A DNA stretch of 64,000 bases from Phallus indusiatus (Eukaryota > Basidiomycota > Agaricomycetes > Phallales > Phallaceae), in contig JAQFWX010000002.1 in NCBI GenBank assembly GCA_027605045.1, forward strand, positions 620,001 through 684,000, given 5' to 3'. A program made the translations under genes and the position numbers. Below, in pieces: positions 24,408 to 37,459 of the stretch. The number at the start of each line of letters is the position of its first letter. Within the stretch, counting starts at the first letter, position 1. A model generated the notes under the pieces. That model saw only the letters and a list, made by a program, of their open reading frames with translations, made no database searches and had not been told where the DNA came from.

Positions 24408-24928
24408 ATAAATGTTGTACCATCTTATATGTTTCTGTGGCTACTGTTTTTTTTTTCCTCTCAAATTTATTCTGTTTCTTTTCTTTTTATTCTGATTTTG
24501 TCGAGTCGCTCTTTTTTTTTTTACTTTGTACCTGTTATTATGTTTGTTTTCTAAGGAAATGATGTAGCCTTCAGGTATCAATAATAATTTCGTTGTTAAT
24601 AAAACTCGCCCTAAAATATCTCCATGATCGCTAAAGTGCGGACTGTAGTTTCGCCCTTGCGTCATAGTCCGATCAATTTACCTGTGACAAGGCGTATCTT
24701 TACTTTCTCTTTCATCCAACTTCTTTCTGTCGGCGTGCTGTGCTTATCACCTAGGAGTAAAAGGAGGGATATTATCTGTCTACAGTGACCGCTCCTTTTT
24801 CGTCACCTCCCAAAACGTTTCGCGCCCCTAGGTATCCCGACTGTCAAAAAGATCTTCAAAAACAACGGCGTCTTGTTCCCCCTACGAATACAACAAGTCT
24901 CGTCTGGCGTTTCATGAACTAGCACGAT
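24408..24928. other. Intergenic, transcription factor 3' end to Sac-phosphatase promoter
   Basis: A stretch of 521 bp with no gene. T-rich sequence follows the stop, and an AATAAA hexamer at 24598-24603 is a plausible poly(A) signal for the upstream gene. The 3' half should hold the promoter of the downstream gene. Confidence 0.4.
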
Positions 24929-27900
24929 ATGAAGCGATTTTTTCCCGTGCGTAGGACAGAATCGGTCGATACGACAGCAGCAAAGACGCCAAAAAGGCAG
25001 AGCACTAGCGTCAACCCGAAACCAGTCGCCAATGTTCCTGTTGCTAGCACGATTACACCGGCTGGAGGAACCACCGCCGGCGGCAATCCAAACGTTCTGC
25101 AACCCAAATTTGTTGTCCCACCTATCCCACATCCATGCCCTTACTCTTCGATTTTGATTCGTATCACACCGGATGGTCTGGTTCTGACGCCTGATTTGAA
25201 AAAGGCAGGGTCAGACGGTGAATCAGAATTAGAATCTGTCCGATATTTGAAGGTTTCATGGGGAAAGGAAGCTCTTGTTGAAGAGGTTGAAGGACAATTG
25301 GTTTATCATGACGATGTTCCTTCGTTGAAAGTGCATGGGCTTGTGGGTTTTTTACGGTTATTTCAATGTCAGTCGGTGCGCCGTGCGTATGGTATAAACC
25401 TAAGCCATAACTCATCATATTTTGGTAGCTTCGTATCTTTTGGTTATCACAAATCGTTCTGAAGTCGGAAACTGTATGTTTAGACCTCTCACACCGAAAC
25501 ACAAGTACCTTCTTATAACTCCTCTATAGTATTGAATGATACACAAACTGTGTATCAAGTCAAAGGAGTTAGTGCCATTCCCCTTGAAGAGTCTCGAGCG
25601 ACCGCAGTCGTAAAGATGCTCAACGCCGCAAAACCTCCAACCAGAGAGCATCCAGAACGCCATTCTCATGATGGTCGCTTGGAGTCGACAACAGATCATG
25701 AAGAAGAAACCCAAGGAACCCAAGTCAAATTCCTCTCCGTGAGAGGAAAGGATAATGAATATTCACAACTTACGGAGGAAGAGGTCACTACTTCGGACGA
25801 TTCAGACGACTCAGACGAAGAACCACCTGATTCACCTTCCCCGTTGTCAAAAGCCATAGCCGCTCAGCTATCTTTCTGGACCAAGCTTTCCAAACAGATA
25901 GACGACAAGCTCAGCAAGAAACCGCTTCCGTCTAATTTATCCAACAACAAACCGCTGTTGAATTCGCCATCTACAGATTCCATGGAGGACGTCGGTAGGC
26001 GGCTGTCTAATGGCGAACGGTCCGCTGATATCTTGAAATCCATCATAGCAAAGTCCGCTCCCACTCCAAATAGCACCGAAGCAAAATACTCGGAGCTGGA
26101 GAACAAAATTGTTCGCGAGACAATCAAGATGTTTGTTAGAGGTGGAATGTACTTCTCCTATACATTTGGTAAGTCGTATCAGATGGGGATAAACTGGTGT
26201 TCTTTCCTTTTATTGAATTTTTGAACAGACATAACAACGTCTCTGCAGAGGAAGTACCAGCAGGTCCAGAAGCTAAAGCGTCAAAGCATTCTACTGAAAG
26301 ATCTTCAAGCATATGAGTCTCCACAGGGTCCGCAACTTTTAGATGAGATGGAGGTTTTCGCAGAGCCCAATCCTACTCTTCCATTATGGCGGCGCGTCGA
26401 TCGACGATTCTGGTGGAATGAGATGCTTTCAAAGCCATTAATTGATACAGGGGTATGCTTTTCAACGTAAAAGTACCCAAAAAAGTTTTTTAAAGAAGTT
26501 TTCATAGTCACACTCTTATGTTCTCCCTATCATGCAAGGCTACTTTCAGCAATCAACGTTTCACGTACCAACGCCAGCCAACTTTACCGCGCCAGGAGAC
26601 TTAGTGTCGCCCGAGAGTGATCGATTAGAAACGATTCCCGTTCACTATTCCATTATATCTCGACGGTCACGAGAAAGGGCCGGTCTGCGGTATCAAAGGA
26701 GAGGTCTGTCCCTTATTTTCATGAGCATAAAGTGCAAATGCCTGATCTGCGTTCGATTAGGTATCGATGACGAGGCAAATGTGGCGAACTTTGTTGAAAC
26801 AGAAACTGTCGTCTCCATTATGGTATGTCTTCGCAATTGGTTGTATTGATTGAACGTTAATGTTTCGAAGCGAGATGATCGTGCCAATGTGTTTAGTCAT
26901 ATTCAAATCCGTGGTTCAAGTGTGTTTTTTCTTTTTCTTTTGAATTTAGCAACTATAACACTCAATATTACTGTAGTTCCAGTATATTGGTCGCAACCAA
27001 GTTATGGTCTCAAACCGCCTCCCCAGCTATCTAAAGATCGAACACCTGAGCAAAATCTCGATGCCATGAAACGGCATTTCGGACGTTTAATAAATATGTA
27101 CGGTCCTCTCACTATTGTTAACCTTGCGGAACAACGTGGAAAGGAAGCACCTGTAGCCAATGCTTACCGGGATAGAGTGAGTGAGCTTGACTGGAAGGAT
27201 GTACTGTATGTGTTCTTTCCCCTTCTATACCGGAAATCTCGACAGCTCACATTTTATGTATTAGATATAAAGAGTGAGTGCGGTGCGATGACAGCATGTA
27301 TATCTATGCTAAGTTGTATTTAGGTATGATTTCCACGCGGAAACAAAGGGAATGAAGTATGTCCACTGGCTGTTTTTCTTTTCCAAAACTCACAGTTGGC
27401 AGATACGAAAATATTTCAAAGCTCGTGTCGCAGCTGCAACGTAATTTTGATTCGCAGGGGTACGTAAAGGGCTACTCATATATTCGTATCGCTAAGGTTC
27501 TACAGCTTTTTTTGGGCTTCCGGCGGCCTGGTGTTGTCAGAGCAGAAAAGTGTTTTCCGTGTTAACTGTATCGATACTTTAGATCGGACAAATGTTGTTC
27601 AAGTAAGCTATGTTATCTTCTTCGAGCTCGTTTCATCTCAAATAATACCAATAGTCGGCTTTTGCTCGGAGTGTATTACAAAGTCAATTAGAAGCTGTAG
27701 CTATACATACAAACCCCGTTATTCGAGAACGGTCGGATGTAGAAGTAGTGTTTAATGATGGTAAGTGTATTTGTTTTCCACGAAACATTTTGTTTATGCG
27801 TTGCGTCAGTCTGGGCCAACAATGGGGATGCCATCAGCAAGGAATAGTGCGTCTTGGTTTTTTTAAACTGTTCCCTATGTTAATTTATTATTAGTGCTGG

Positions 27901-29293
27901 AACATCGGCGCTGAAGGTGAGGGAGGCAATAAAAGTTGCACATCTTCTAAAGCTCACAACGTATTAGGGCGATTTTACCCGCACCGGTAAACGTGACATT
28001 AGCGGTCTGCTCAACGATGGTCTGAATAGTTTATCGAGGTGGATATGCTCTTTCAAGCTTGCCTCTCTATCTCACACTCCTTCTCAGAGTATATACATCG
28101 ACATTCACGGACTGGTTTGGACAAGCTATCATAGATTATATCCTGGGCCATAGATCGATTACTGTCTTTTCCGAGTTTCTGTCAAAGCTCGCTTCTACAG
28201 ATCCTGGCGAACTACTTCGGGTTTCTAAAATCAGGGCTGCAGCGATTGAAACATGTTTCTCTCGTGTTGTATCTGATGATGAGAGACAACTTGGAGGGTG
28301 GACATTGGTATCGCCCGTTCAGAGCAACGTCCGGCTTAGCAATAAGTTTGAAGACAAAGTCGTGCTCCTGGCAAGTAAAAATCTTTCTCACCCAATGTTC
28401 TCTCGCATTGACACAGTTGTAGACTGAAAAAGCGCTCTACACCGTGGTATGTCGTTTACTCTCGATGGAAACCTTCTAATTCGTTTTATCAGAGCTACGA
28501 ATATAAATTGGATAAGGTTCAAATGTTCACGAGAATACCATTAGGGGATATTGTTAACATAACTAAAGGTTGGTCTTAAACAACCACTAGCGTCGTGACA
28601 AAAGATATGATATAAGGTCAAACAGGAGTTTACATCATTTCGCCTTTAGAAGAGGCCAGTCGTAATCCGGAAAGTAACTATGGCTTTACGGTTACTTATC
28701 TTCCGAATCGGCTGGTCACTCGGGTAACTACTTATTCCCTGCGTAATGCCATAGGTGGCGGAGAAGTCGCAACTGTACCTGCGAGTTTGACCAGACCGAA
28801 GCTTCAACAGCTACTTTCTGGCGCAAGTGTCTCCATTAAGAACAGTGCTAATAAGGAATCGGGAGGAGGGGTGCTTCCTAAACTACTGGCTAGCGTAACT
28901 GTTGCTGCAGCCAATCAGGGAGCTACCGATTCGAACGAACCGAAAGAGATCTTTACTGCGTTCAAAGCTCTTCCCGTCGACCAGGGATCTGGGAGTGGCG
29001 TGGATTCTTCAGAGACAATTGTGGATCCTGTCCTATCTGCTCCGACCTGTCGTGCTGCCGTTGATATTATGGTCAATATGATACGCTCGGCTTGCAAAGA
29101 TGTTGGGAACGGGCAGGACAGTCATTTCATTCAGGAGCGCGACATCGTCAGGTACGTTTCTTCCTTGTTTCCCTATGAAAGTCTTCTAATGTGATTCCGC
29201 TTCCTCCAAAGTTTAAGTGAAGCGCAACGTATGACTACAGTTTATGCCAAGCTGGAGTACGGAGTTAAAAGGCTACTGTGGCTAGGTAGCTGA
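24929..29293 (+). CDS. Sac2/INPP5F-like phosphoinositide phosphatase (SAC + hSac2 domains)
   Basis: Large phosphoinositide phosphatase, predicted to remove phosphate (probably position 4) from membrane PIPs at endosomal or plasma membranes. It starts MKRFFPVRRTESVDTT. The Sac domain runs from about 25130. A long acidic/Ser insertion (about 25620-26090) precedes FVRGGMYFSYTFDITTSLQRK, then DRRFWWNEMLS, the RRSRERAGLRYQRRGIDD segment, NFVETE, and FVEAD-type core. The catalytic CX5R motif is CIDTLDRT (27567-27590). After the Sac fold comes an hSac2 region with GGWTLVSP, YEYKLDKVQMFTRIPLGDI and GVYIISPLEE, and a C-terminus ending AKLEYGVKRLLWLGS. About 14 introns. Its stop lies 90 bp from that of convergent GPI10. 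Classical synaptojanin is excluded because no 5-phosphatase domain follows. The catalytic motif has Thr where SAC1 has Cys (CIDCLDRT), which does not affect the Cys-Arg pair. Confidence 0.86.
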
Positions 29294-29383
29294 GTTTACG
29301 ACAGCCAACGGAATTTTTGTGATGTGATGTGGTTATTAATATATACCCAGATCTATTGTACACCCACTATAAACCTTAATTTC

Positions 29384-31323
29384 TCACCCGTTCAGAATGC
29401 TCCAAACTCTTATACCTCCTCTCCGTCTCGAGTCCTGCTCCCAGCCATTCCAACTCTGCCAAATTTCTTTGTAGCCCAGACTTTTCAATAGAATCGCAAC
29501 ATCATTATGTTCTAACAGAGCCCCAAAGAATATTAGGTGTGAGGGCCATGTATGATTCCATTGATGCGGATTGGGGCTGATTAAACCGGGCTTCGAAGAT
29601 GGAAGGGGTGATGGTGGAAAAGTTGTGTCTACTACTGGAGGAAAATTATCGCGCAAATAAGCGATGGGTGATTCGTAAAATATATCAGATTGGTCCTTGT
29701 ATGTTTCAAGGTTTTGGCCGCTGCGTACCGATTAAGGGCCAAACTCATATATGACCGGACTGTGTGGGTACTTACCTCAATGGAGGCTCGCAACCAATTG
29801 CCCATAGTAAACCGTTGTCTAGATGAGGATTATGAAGATAGGCTTGCCAAGGCGTCGAGTGGCATGGCATCAAGAATCCTACGGACCGTAGTTGATCCTC
29901 AGGTACCGAGCGTAGATAGTGCATCACTGAGATTTGAGCACGGGATTGTACGAATAGAAAAAATGGTACAGCTATTAGAGTTAGAGAAATCCACAATCGA
30001 TGATATCCTGTCAAAATTTTTGATAGATTCGAGAGTCGCCGACGTTTTGTGAAATAGATATCCGTTATAGGCTTTGAAGCTATGACGTGCATCACAGGTA
30101 ATAGTGGATGAATGAACCTCCATTCTTTGTGCGCAGCTATTGAATAGATAGCGATAGTCCAGCCTATCAAGAGTACAAGTTGCTTCAAAGGATGTTGACC
30201 CTGGGTAATAGCCAACCACGACCCATAAATAAAATATGGCATGCTAAAGTTGGTCAGGATAGGTATGCCTTGCGTTAGGTAAAAATGCCAAGCATTTCTT
30301 CCGTAGAATGAAGATATTTGAGACATGTTGGCCACCAAAAAGTTCCATGGCGTGAACGTAGGTGTAGTGAAATACCAGGAGTCCAAACTGAACAAAATAA
30401 TTAAAGCTACAGAGCTGAAGCCTATTAGTTCTGTACCGGGACCGAAGACAGATGTAAGGGATTACCCGACCACAATTGCTTGAACCCAGATGGAGAACAA
30501 AGTTTTAACGCTTCGGGAGTATGACCGCCATGAAAGCACCAGTATCAGATAGGACCACAGTATACTATTCGTAGGTCGCATCATGCAGGTCACCGCAGCA
30601 AGAGAAAGAGGGAGATACAGAGAGCTTTGGCAATGAGATTTTCATTCAGAACGAGCGAAGTTGAATAATCATGAAACATACGTAGTAGGAAGATGTGAAG
30701 ATAAAGGCCAATAACTCAAAGCAAATGTCGTCAAGCTCGTTTCGACAGAATTTGATAATGTCCTTGACAAACTTTGAAGATGAAACAGTGAGGTTATTGA
30801 CAAGATATACTGGAATGGGGGTTGGAAAAGATACAAAACGGGGCAGTGATCATCGACTTACAGATGGGTAAACATATTGATCACCAAGAACGTTTTCTGC
30901 CAATCGACAAATTGACCAGTCTGTAATGGAAGCTAGGAGTCCTTGCACAATTTTAGGGCCCCATATCTGAATAAGTACCGTTTAGGACGAATCGCATCGA
31001 GTTCGTCCAGGCTCGACGCACCAAACACAGACCATTGTCCAAGCTTAGCGTCTTAAAAAGCCAGTAAACTGGTACGAATAATGCTGGATATGTTATACTT
31101 CGTATTGGAGGGCGCGAACTCCATTCCCAAGTCAAGTGTCCGTATCCGAATACGAAACGATGTGCAGGCTCTAGAGACTGGAAGAATTCATCGGGTTGAA
31201 AATATGTTACGGATAAAATTGCAATCGAGACGCGCAAAATAATAGCAAATATAAGATATCCCTGAAATCCTGTCCAAATCAGAATTTCTGTCTCCGAAAA
31301 GAGTTTTACATACCTTTTGTCAT
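29384..31323 (-). CDS. GPI10: GPI mannosyltransferase 3 (Gpi10/PIG-B, GT22)
   Basis: ER multi-pass glycosyltransferase that adds the third mannose to the GPI anchor precursor from dolichol-phosphate mannose. The predicted start MTKGFQGYLIFAIILRVSIA uses a 10-nt coding first exon (31323-31314), then a 44-nt intron. The GT22 signature follows: TYFQPDEFFQSLEPAHRFVFGYGHLTWEW. Later segments are hydrophobic, with LDSWYFTTPTFTPWNFL, NAWHFYLTQGIPI and KEWRFIHPLLPV typical of PIG-B. The C-terminal luminal part shows MPCHSTPWQAYLHNP and ends SILNG. PIG-B was preferred over SMP3 and ALG9/12 from the CHSTPWQ motif and length. The start is 44 bp from that of the divergent PPAT gene. No interruption was found. 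Confidence 0.87.
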
Positions 31324-31367
31324 TTCATGGAAGTATGGCGTGAACGCGTGAACGTTAAGGTTCAATC
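31324..31367. promoter_or_regulatory. 44-bp bidirectional start region GPI10 / PPAT
   Basis: Only 44 bp separate the two start codons, so both 5' leaders and probably the core promoters overlap one another or the neighbouring coding exon. No TATA box is visible. Confidence 0.5.
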
Positions 31368-32527
31368 ATGTCGGACTTTAAAATGCCCGTCCCGCCACAC
31401 TCTCAGTGCATGACGGAATCTAACAACGACATCGACAAAGCAATTCTCGCTTTGAATGTAGATAATCTTGAAGAGTTGACTATTCTGTCTTCTCCCATTT
31501 CCACAGTCGCCAAACGCGCCCGCTCCAGATTGCTCATAGTTCTCTTTCATCCGTTGTTCGAAAGTGGATCAGGCACAGACACCTGGGGTGTTATCCAGCG
31601 AATATTAGGGCATGCTTACCTCCAAGCAACGGCTGTCTCTCACGAAATGAACAAGATATTGATGAATATCGAAGTTCTTCTAAGAGCACCGCGTAGTCTT
31701 TTGAAGGATGTACCACATGATTCATGGGATATGCTATTTCATTCGGGTAACTTACAACATCGCTTATGTGCGCTGACAGTCTTATTATTTCACGCCCAGG
31801 AAATAGGTCTCAGTTTTTGTTTCCTGATGAATTTCACGCAACACCAGCTTTTCGGATAATAGACAATTCAAACGCGACTGTTATCCCTGAAGCTTCAACA
31901 AAGCCTTCTACATTACCTGTAGTTGCCCTGGGTGGAACATTTGATCATCTGCATTCCGGACATAAAATCCTACTCAGCATGGCGGCCTGGATCGCCGGAA
32001 AGAAATTGATTGTTGGCATGTCAGGTCAGAAATTTTCTCCGGATTTGCATCATAAGGATGTTTATCGACAAGGATACCCTTTCAGACGATGCCTTACTTG
32101 TCAAGAAAAACAACCACGAATTGATCGAAAGCCTCAACTATCGTACAAAGGCTGTTTCTGATTTTCTTACGCTTTTCAAGCCCGGTATTGAATACGATGT
32201 GGTTCCGATTACTGATATCTATGGTCCTACGGCATGGGATCCTGATATCCAAGCCTTGGTTGTAAGTAAAGAAACTATTTCAGGAGCGGCATCGGGTGAG
32301 CATATACTGTTTGGTAAAACGAAGTTTTAACGCTTCTCGCAGTTGCTTCTGTTAGAGAAAGCAAGTCTTTACCCCCTCTGGAGATATTTGTCATAGATGT
32401 TATTTCAGCCATGTCATCGAGATTGGAGATAGAAGATCCAGATTTATTAAAAAAAGCAAAGATGAGCAGTACATATATCAGAAAGTGGATATTAGAACAA
32501 GGATCAGCAAAGAATGGTAATAAATGA
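31368..32527 (+). CDS. CAB4: Phosphopantetheine adenylyltransferase (CoA synthesis)
   Basis: Transfers AMP from ATP to 4'-phosphopantetheine, forming dephospho-CoA, the fourth step of coenzyme A synthesis. An N-terminal part of about 180 residues (MSDFKMPVPPHSQ onward) is the poorly conserved region of fungal Cab4. The nucleotidyltransferase core begins VALGGTFDHLHSGHK with the HxGH-type motif (HSGH), continues IVGMSDDALLVKKNNHELIESL, and contains GPTAWDPDIQALVVSKET and SLPPLEIFVIDVI. Introns are read at about 31748-31799, 32022-32084 and 32297-32342; apparent frame changes at these places are fully explained by splicing. The end is WILEQGSAKNGNK. It shares a 44 bp start region with GPI10. 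Confidence 0.88.
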
Positions 32528-34395
32528 TTATTGATACTAATGTTTTGTTTGGTCTTGCAGTTAAACCTCGTTCTTCGCGAACTTGTAAAGTTTTTTATAA
32601 CAAGGTTGAGTGGCATATATCTCTTTGGAAACATGCTTTCCACAAACAGTAAAGAAAATGACAATTACGAGCGGGCGATGAAGTTTTTTTTTATTTCGTG
32701 TTGGAGTAGACCCAAATTCTAGTTCAACTAGTGCGACTTGAATGTGTTGCCGTTCCGGGTCATTGCCGATCGCCGATCCCATTACTCGGCGACCTGGAGA
32801 TGACCGAAGCCAGTAATTCGTGTGTTGGCGTCTCTGGATGGAATTGTGGGACAGCGACTCAAGTAGTAAATGAAAGACCAACATGTTCACAATATAATGA
32901 AATGATGTGCTCAACTTGATGTCGAAAAACAGAGGAAGGCGAGCTTGGGACCTAGGGACCTGGCTCTCCCTGCTTGTGTAGAGATCTCAAAGGATAATTA
33001 ATGTCTTCTTTCCTGCTGTCGCAAACACTTGCTTTGCATGTTGACCAAATAATTATGACAATTGGGGTAAAATAAATAGGACAATCATGAAATATGTCAA
33101 TCTGATAACTTATTCTGTCCTCATGTTCACTTCATGTCGATCGTCCCTTAAGGACAATAAAGTAGGAGCCCCTGGCCCTAGGAATTGAATCTGGACAAGT
33201 ATTACATAAAAATGTCCTAATTACCTCAAAATCTGATTGAGTTTTCACTTAACGCCTCCATTTTTGTCCTCCGAAAGTATTAAGCCTGTGCAACTATCAA
33301 CCTTTTCGCGCAACGCATATGAGCTCAGGCTCAGTCACTATTCATAAGAGATTTTACTATATTGTATAATATATTACGCGTGGTGAGCAGAATCAACACA
33401 TGTGATTATCTGAGATCAGTTCCACGAATGGTCGATCCTGATTTGGCTTTAACCAATTTGGTACCCGGTTCAAATTTAATTAGACAACGCGCACTTTTCA
33501 TACCCTATTGTTATCCATATCCGGGTTTGGTCGAGTTCGGGCTCAGGCCAATCCTTCTCCTAAATGCTTTTAATTGACCCTGAAATAAAATCACAAGTAT
33601 GAGAGAACAGGATAGAACACCTAAAAGAGGCCGAAAGTCTTCAGAATAATTTTTCAGTGGCGTTTTATTAGAGTCTGTATTTTTTCAACCGAGTTTCGTC
33701 AATGTCGAGATTGGATAGGAAACAACAATGGAGCAGGGACATTACCTATGATATCATTGGTCATGCATTAATCGTATTCACCGAGCGTAGGCTCTCCAGC
33801 TCATTTGAAAGATAATCCTTTTCGGAGTTCTTTTCAATACAACAGATCGACGGATAGATAGACAAGTATGGACTTCTTCGGTAACTAGGATTCCATCATC
33901 AGGACAGCTTCATAGCAGATAGAGAGCATGTTCAATAAATGTTGAGCGGTAAAAAGGAAACAACGCCAACGTCATACAACCTTGAATTCGTCGTGGATCC
34001 AAGTTAGCATTTTTGCCACTTTGATTTTTTTCCTGCGCAAGCATTAAATATAAACGCGCGCATATCAAATCACAGAATCCTGATATCGATTTTTGTGGCA
34101 ATTCATAATTTTCGTTGGCAGGTTCAATCACTGCGTCATTCAATAAGCCATATCAAAGTATGCCAAGCCATATAAATCTTTCACGCCCCGGCTTTCGCCA
34201 TTAAACAACTCCAGTGAGCAAACCGGACAATTTGAACACTTATGAAGGATTGCAATGGATATTTTATATTCACTTCACAAAGGTGAAAAGGGATAAAAAG
34301 TCAAAATTATAAATATTACACTACTTACTACCGAGAGACAAAGAGTACAGCAAAAGCACAAAAAATTTTTTTTTCTGTTTCGGTCAAGGTTTCAG
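32528..34395. other. Intergenic interval without recognisable gene
   Basis: About 1.9 kb between two convergent genes, so it should contain two 3' UTRs and little promoter. No frame matches a family. A stretch near 33470-33550 (repeating tatcc/gggttt/gagttcggg words) is reminiscent of degenerate LTR-like or simple repeat remnants, but no terminal repeat pair was found. Confidence 0.35.
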
Positions 34396-36313
34396 TTACC
34401 TTCGCACACCTTCCCAGACATCAGGTCCTTGTACTTTATTCAAAGCTGGAGGACCTAATCTAGCGTAAGGACGTGAAGGACCTTCGGTATATCTGCCATC
34501 GGGTGGCGGTGGGGGCACGGAGGGGGCTGCTGGTGGATGTGGATGTGAATGTGGATGAGGTGGTGGCGGATGATGCTGATGATGCTGCGTGCTTTGCGCT
34601 GGTCGTGGTTGTGACTGTTTATGCACTTCTCTTTCTTTCCAGTAATGTCTTATTGTATCGGCCTTCTCAACAAGCTACATAAAGGCAATTAGCAAGCGAC
34701 AGATCAAAAACATTCAAACCGACGTACGGTGGATTGTTCAACGCCGTCAATGATACTTTGGATGATCTTGTCCACAACCGAACGATGGTTACCCTCGGGT
34801 TTATCATCCCGAAAACGCATTAGTTTCCAACCACGACATCCGGGATCCCATCGAACTTCCACGACGCGATCATCAATTTGTTCGCCGGTTTCTTTCAGCC
34901 TGTGGCCCGTCTTGTTCGATTATCCTATTATTGTAGAGGAGAGAAAAACAACAAACCTAGTCCATTCATCATCATCGACGTTCATAATATCAAAATACTC
35001 GTAGGTTTCACGCTCCTTCCCTTTATTTCTTTTGCCTCCGGTCCAAACGGTCAGAATGAATTGCGGCCTGGCATAAAATCCGGCTTTGACGGATCAGACT
35101 GAAGAGGGGGAAAGCGCAATTCCAGACGAAAATCAATGCTATTCTCGTAAGGTGGTTTCCATTTCAGACTGATGAATAAATTAATGAAACGAAGCCCAGA
35201 AATAAATGATATAAAACACAGGCACATACATCCGCTCATCCGTGCCTACAACGTACGCGGATTCGGCGCAGGTATAGATTAGACCATCATTTCCATGTTG
35301 CAAATTCGGAATATCCTCTTTAATGACTTTATCAACGTGGTAAGAAGGCTCCATACGTTTTATCTGTATTCTGATATAGAACACAAGATTAGTTATAGTC
35401 TGTAGGGAACGGTGACAACGGAGCAGAATAACTGACTCAAACGGACGATTTCTCAAAGACGGCACTTCTCGGAGCACTTTTTCATAAGGCTTAAAAAACC
35501 AATCCTTCATCCTCTGTGTACCTAGACAAGTCAGACAAATCCTCGGGAGTTACAAGCAAGGCACAACACTAGCACCCACCCCATAGCGACTTGATAACGG
35601 CTTAGTCATTATGTTGATTTGATCGTGAACGAGGCAGTCAAATAATAATAAACGGAGAGTCTCCTGTGAGGAAAAAAAGGTTCAGATGACACAGGGCAAC
35701 AAGCTGCGAAAAACGTACGACATGCGTCCGAGGATCTACGTCAATGACCAGCTCTCCGTCTAGAATTGTGTCTCCAATGGCTCGACGGATATCCGTATGG
35801 TGTGGAAAATAAAAACCGGATACAAGACGGTAATGGTCATTCCGGTCAATCTAAATACTAATGAGCGCGTCAAGGTCCAGGAAGTGAACGTCGAGACTTG
35901 CCAGGTAAACCTCTGACTCATTCTCCACACGATGGACAAAAACCAGAACACGAACACCATCTGATTTCTCACAAACCCAATAGCTAAATTGATAGATATC
36001 AGTCCAGAGTTACCTCATGAGACAACGTCGTAGATTACTGACTCCTCTTGCTCCAGCCTTGCCAAATCCTTTTTTGCAAAACTGATAGGCTGACTTCCAG
36101 GAAATCTAATGTGAGGTGTTTCGAGTTGTAGGAAAGGTTGTGATTTCATGTGTAAAATGAAAAATACTCCGTCAGACGACAAGAATATAAGCGACGTAAA
36201 AAAAGCACGCACCGATAACGTTCCAGTCCACACAGGTGAGCGACGTGTCGCTTTAGAAATTCAACATGGTCATCGGAAAGTAAACTGCCAGGAATATCAG
36301 GTATCCCTGGCAT
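34396..36313 (-). CDS. CEG1: mRNA guanylyltransferase (capping enzyme alpha subunit)
   Basis: Transfers GMP from GTP to the diphosphate 5' end of nascent mRNA in the nucleus. It starts MPGIPDIPGSLLSDDHVEFL. The nucleotidyltransferase signature KSDGVR, with the GMP-accepting Lys at 35965-35967, lies in YWVCEKSDGVRVL. Further motifs are HYRLVSGFYFP, DTILDGELVID (motif III), LLLFDCLV, NDGLIYTCAESAYV (motif IV, DGLI) and LKWKPPYENSIDF (motif V, LKWKPP). The OB-fold domain follows (VVEVRWDPGCRGWKLMRFRDDKPEGNH). The C-terminal tail is His/Pro-rich (34430-34600) and ends VWEGVRR. No triphosphatase domain is fused, as in other fungi. About nine introns; frame intact. Confidence 0.92.
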
Positions 36314-36677
36314 TTCAATTTTAACCCGCGCAAAATCAGGAAATCGCTGAGTCGGGGGAGTTCAGGTACAGTGTACTGGCACAGGCGTCAACAGCGTCAA
36401 CGTGATCGCGTCTTTGATTATATATACTGACGGCGCGGAGTCCTCGTATAATCCGTCTATACTTTAAAAATAACAACGGACACGTCTTCTAAGACACAAA
36501 CAGTAAATTACAATGGAACGTATGTTATGAACAAATAAAGGTTTTCGCAGAAATCGACAATGTTGCTTTGAAGCGTGTTTTATATTGAGACAACAACGAA
36601 AAGGAGTAGTAAAAAAATTACAAAAGAATAATCGATGAAATTGATAAATGCAGCACGCTAGTCCTCACATCTAGTAT

Positions 36678-37459
36678 CTACCTGTCTTCGGCCCATTCCT
36701 AGAAAGGGGGGCGTCAGTTAAAGGGGTTGATTTGCGGAAAAAAAGATCACTTACATTTTCTTTCTTTATTTGCGCCTCTTCTTCGGGGGTGAAATCGTTC
36801 ACAATGTTGAAGAGTTTGCGGATCTCTTCTGGAGTCTTGCCCTTTATCATGTTCGCGACGGTTTTGCAGCCTACATCACTAAAGAGATCAATTAGATATT
36901 TCGATATAAATACTGAGACAATAGATTGTGCATCAGATCATGACTGCACCACGTACAGTAATGGCTTGATGTCCAGATAGTTCGCCGCAAGAATAATTTC
37001 GAACAGCATCTCTTGATCAACGGTGATGAACTTTTGGTCCCATTCAGAGATATCTGTCGTTCGTTTTCGAACGTCATCGGCGTTCTCCGCGTCGCTGCTG
37101 GGCAGTGGTTCACCGCGATGGTGCTCGCAGTACTCCAGAACCTTTAAAAATACAGGCGTTTAGGGGCTCTGCTGCGCAAGAGTATTATTGGTGTAATGAA
37201 CTTACTTTCTTCATAACATTTGCAGTGACATTGGGCAATGGAATTGGTTGATCACTTTCGCCAATGTCTAAGAGAAAGAACAATGATTAATGACCACGCA
37301 AAAAAAAAAGATGACACGCGAGGAGAAATGCACAAACGCCACAACAACAGCTGTTGCGCAACACTCACCCTCAAGCATGTTTTTGATTAGCACACTACGT
37401 TCTGCGACCTCCTTATCGACGGAGAAATGCTCGTTGTCAGATGTGCTAAGAGTAACCAT
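36678..37459 (-). CDS. SKP1: SCF ubiquitin ligase adaptor Skp1
   Basis: Adaptor linking cullin-1 to F-box proteins in SCF ubiquitin ligases. The protein begins [20 protein letters not shown] (BTB/POZ fold), continues [22 protein letters not shown], and carries [19 protein letters not shown] with [17 protein letters not shown]. The C-terminal Skp1 dimerisation part contains [40 protein letters not shown] and the stop. Length is about 155-160 residues, normal for fungi, over four exons. The last coding exon holds only the EWAEDR segment. The F-box-contact residues look conserved. It diverges from the bL27m gene, with 153 bp between start codons. Confidence 0.95.

Noticed and set aside
31740..32100. 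Apparent frameshifts in the phosphopantetheine adenylyltransferase gene
   Set aside because: Both frame changes coincide with GT-AG introns that join conserved sequence (HSG-GNRSQF and GMS-DDALL), so the gene is intact.
33455..33550. Possible tRNA or LTR-like sequence (ggttcaaat word)
   Set aside because: No cloverleaf could be drawn and no terminal repeat partner was found.
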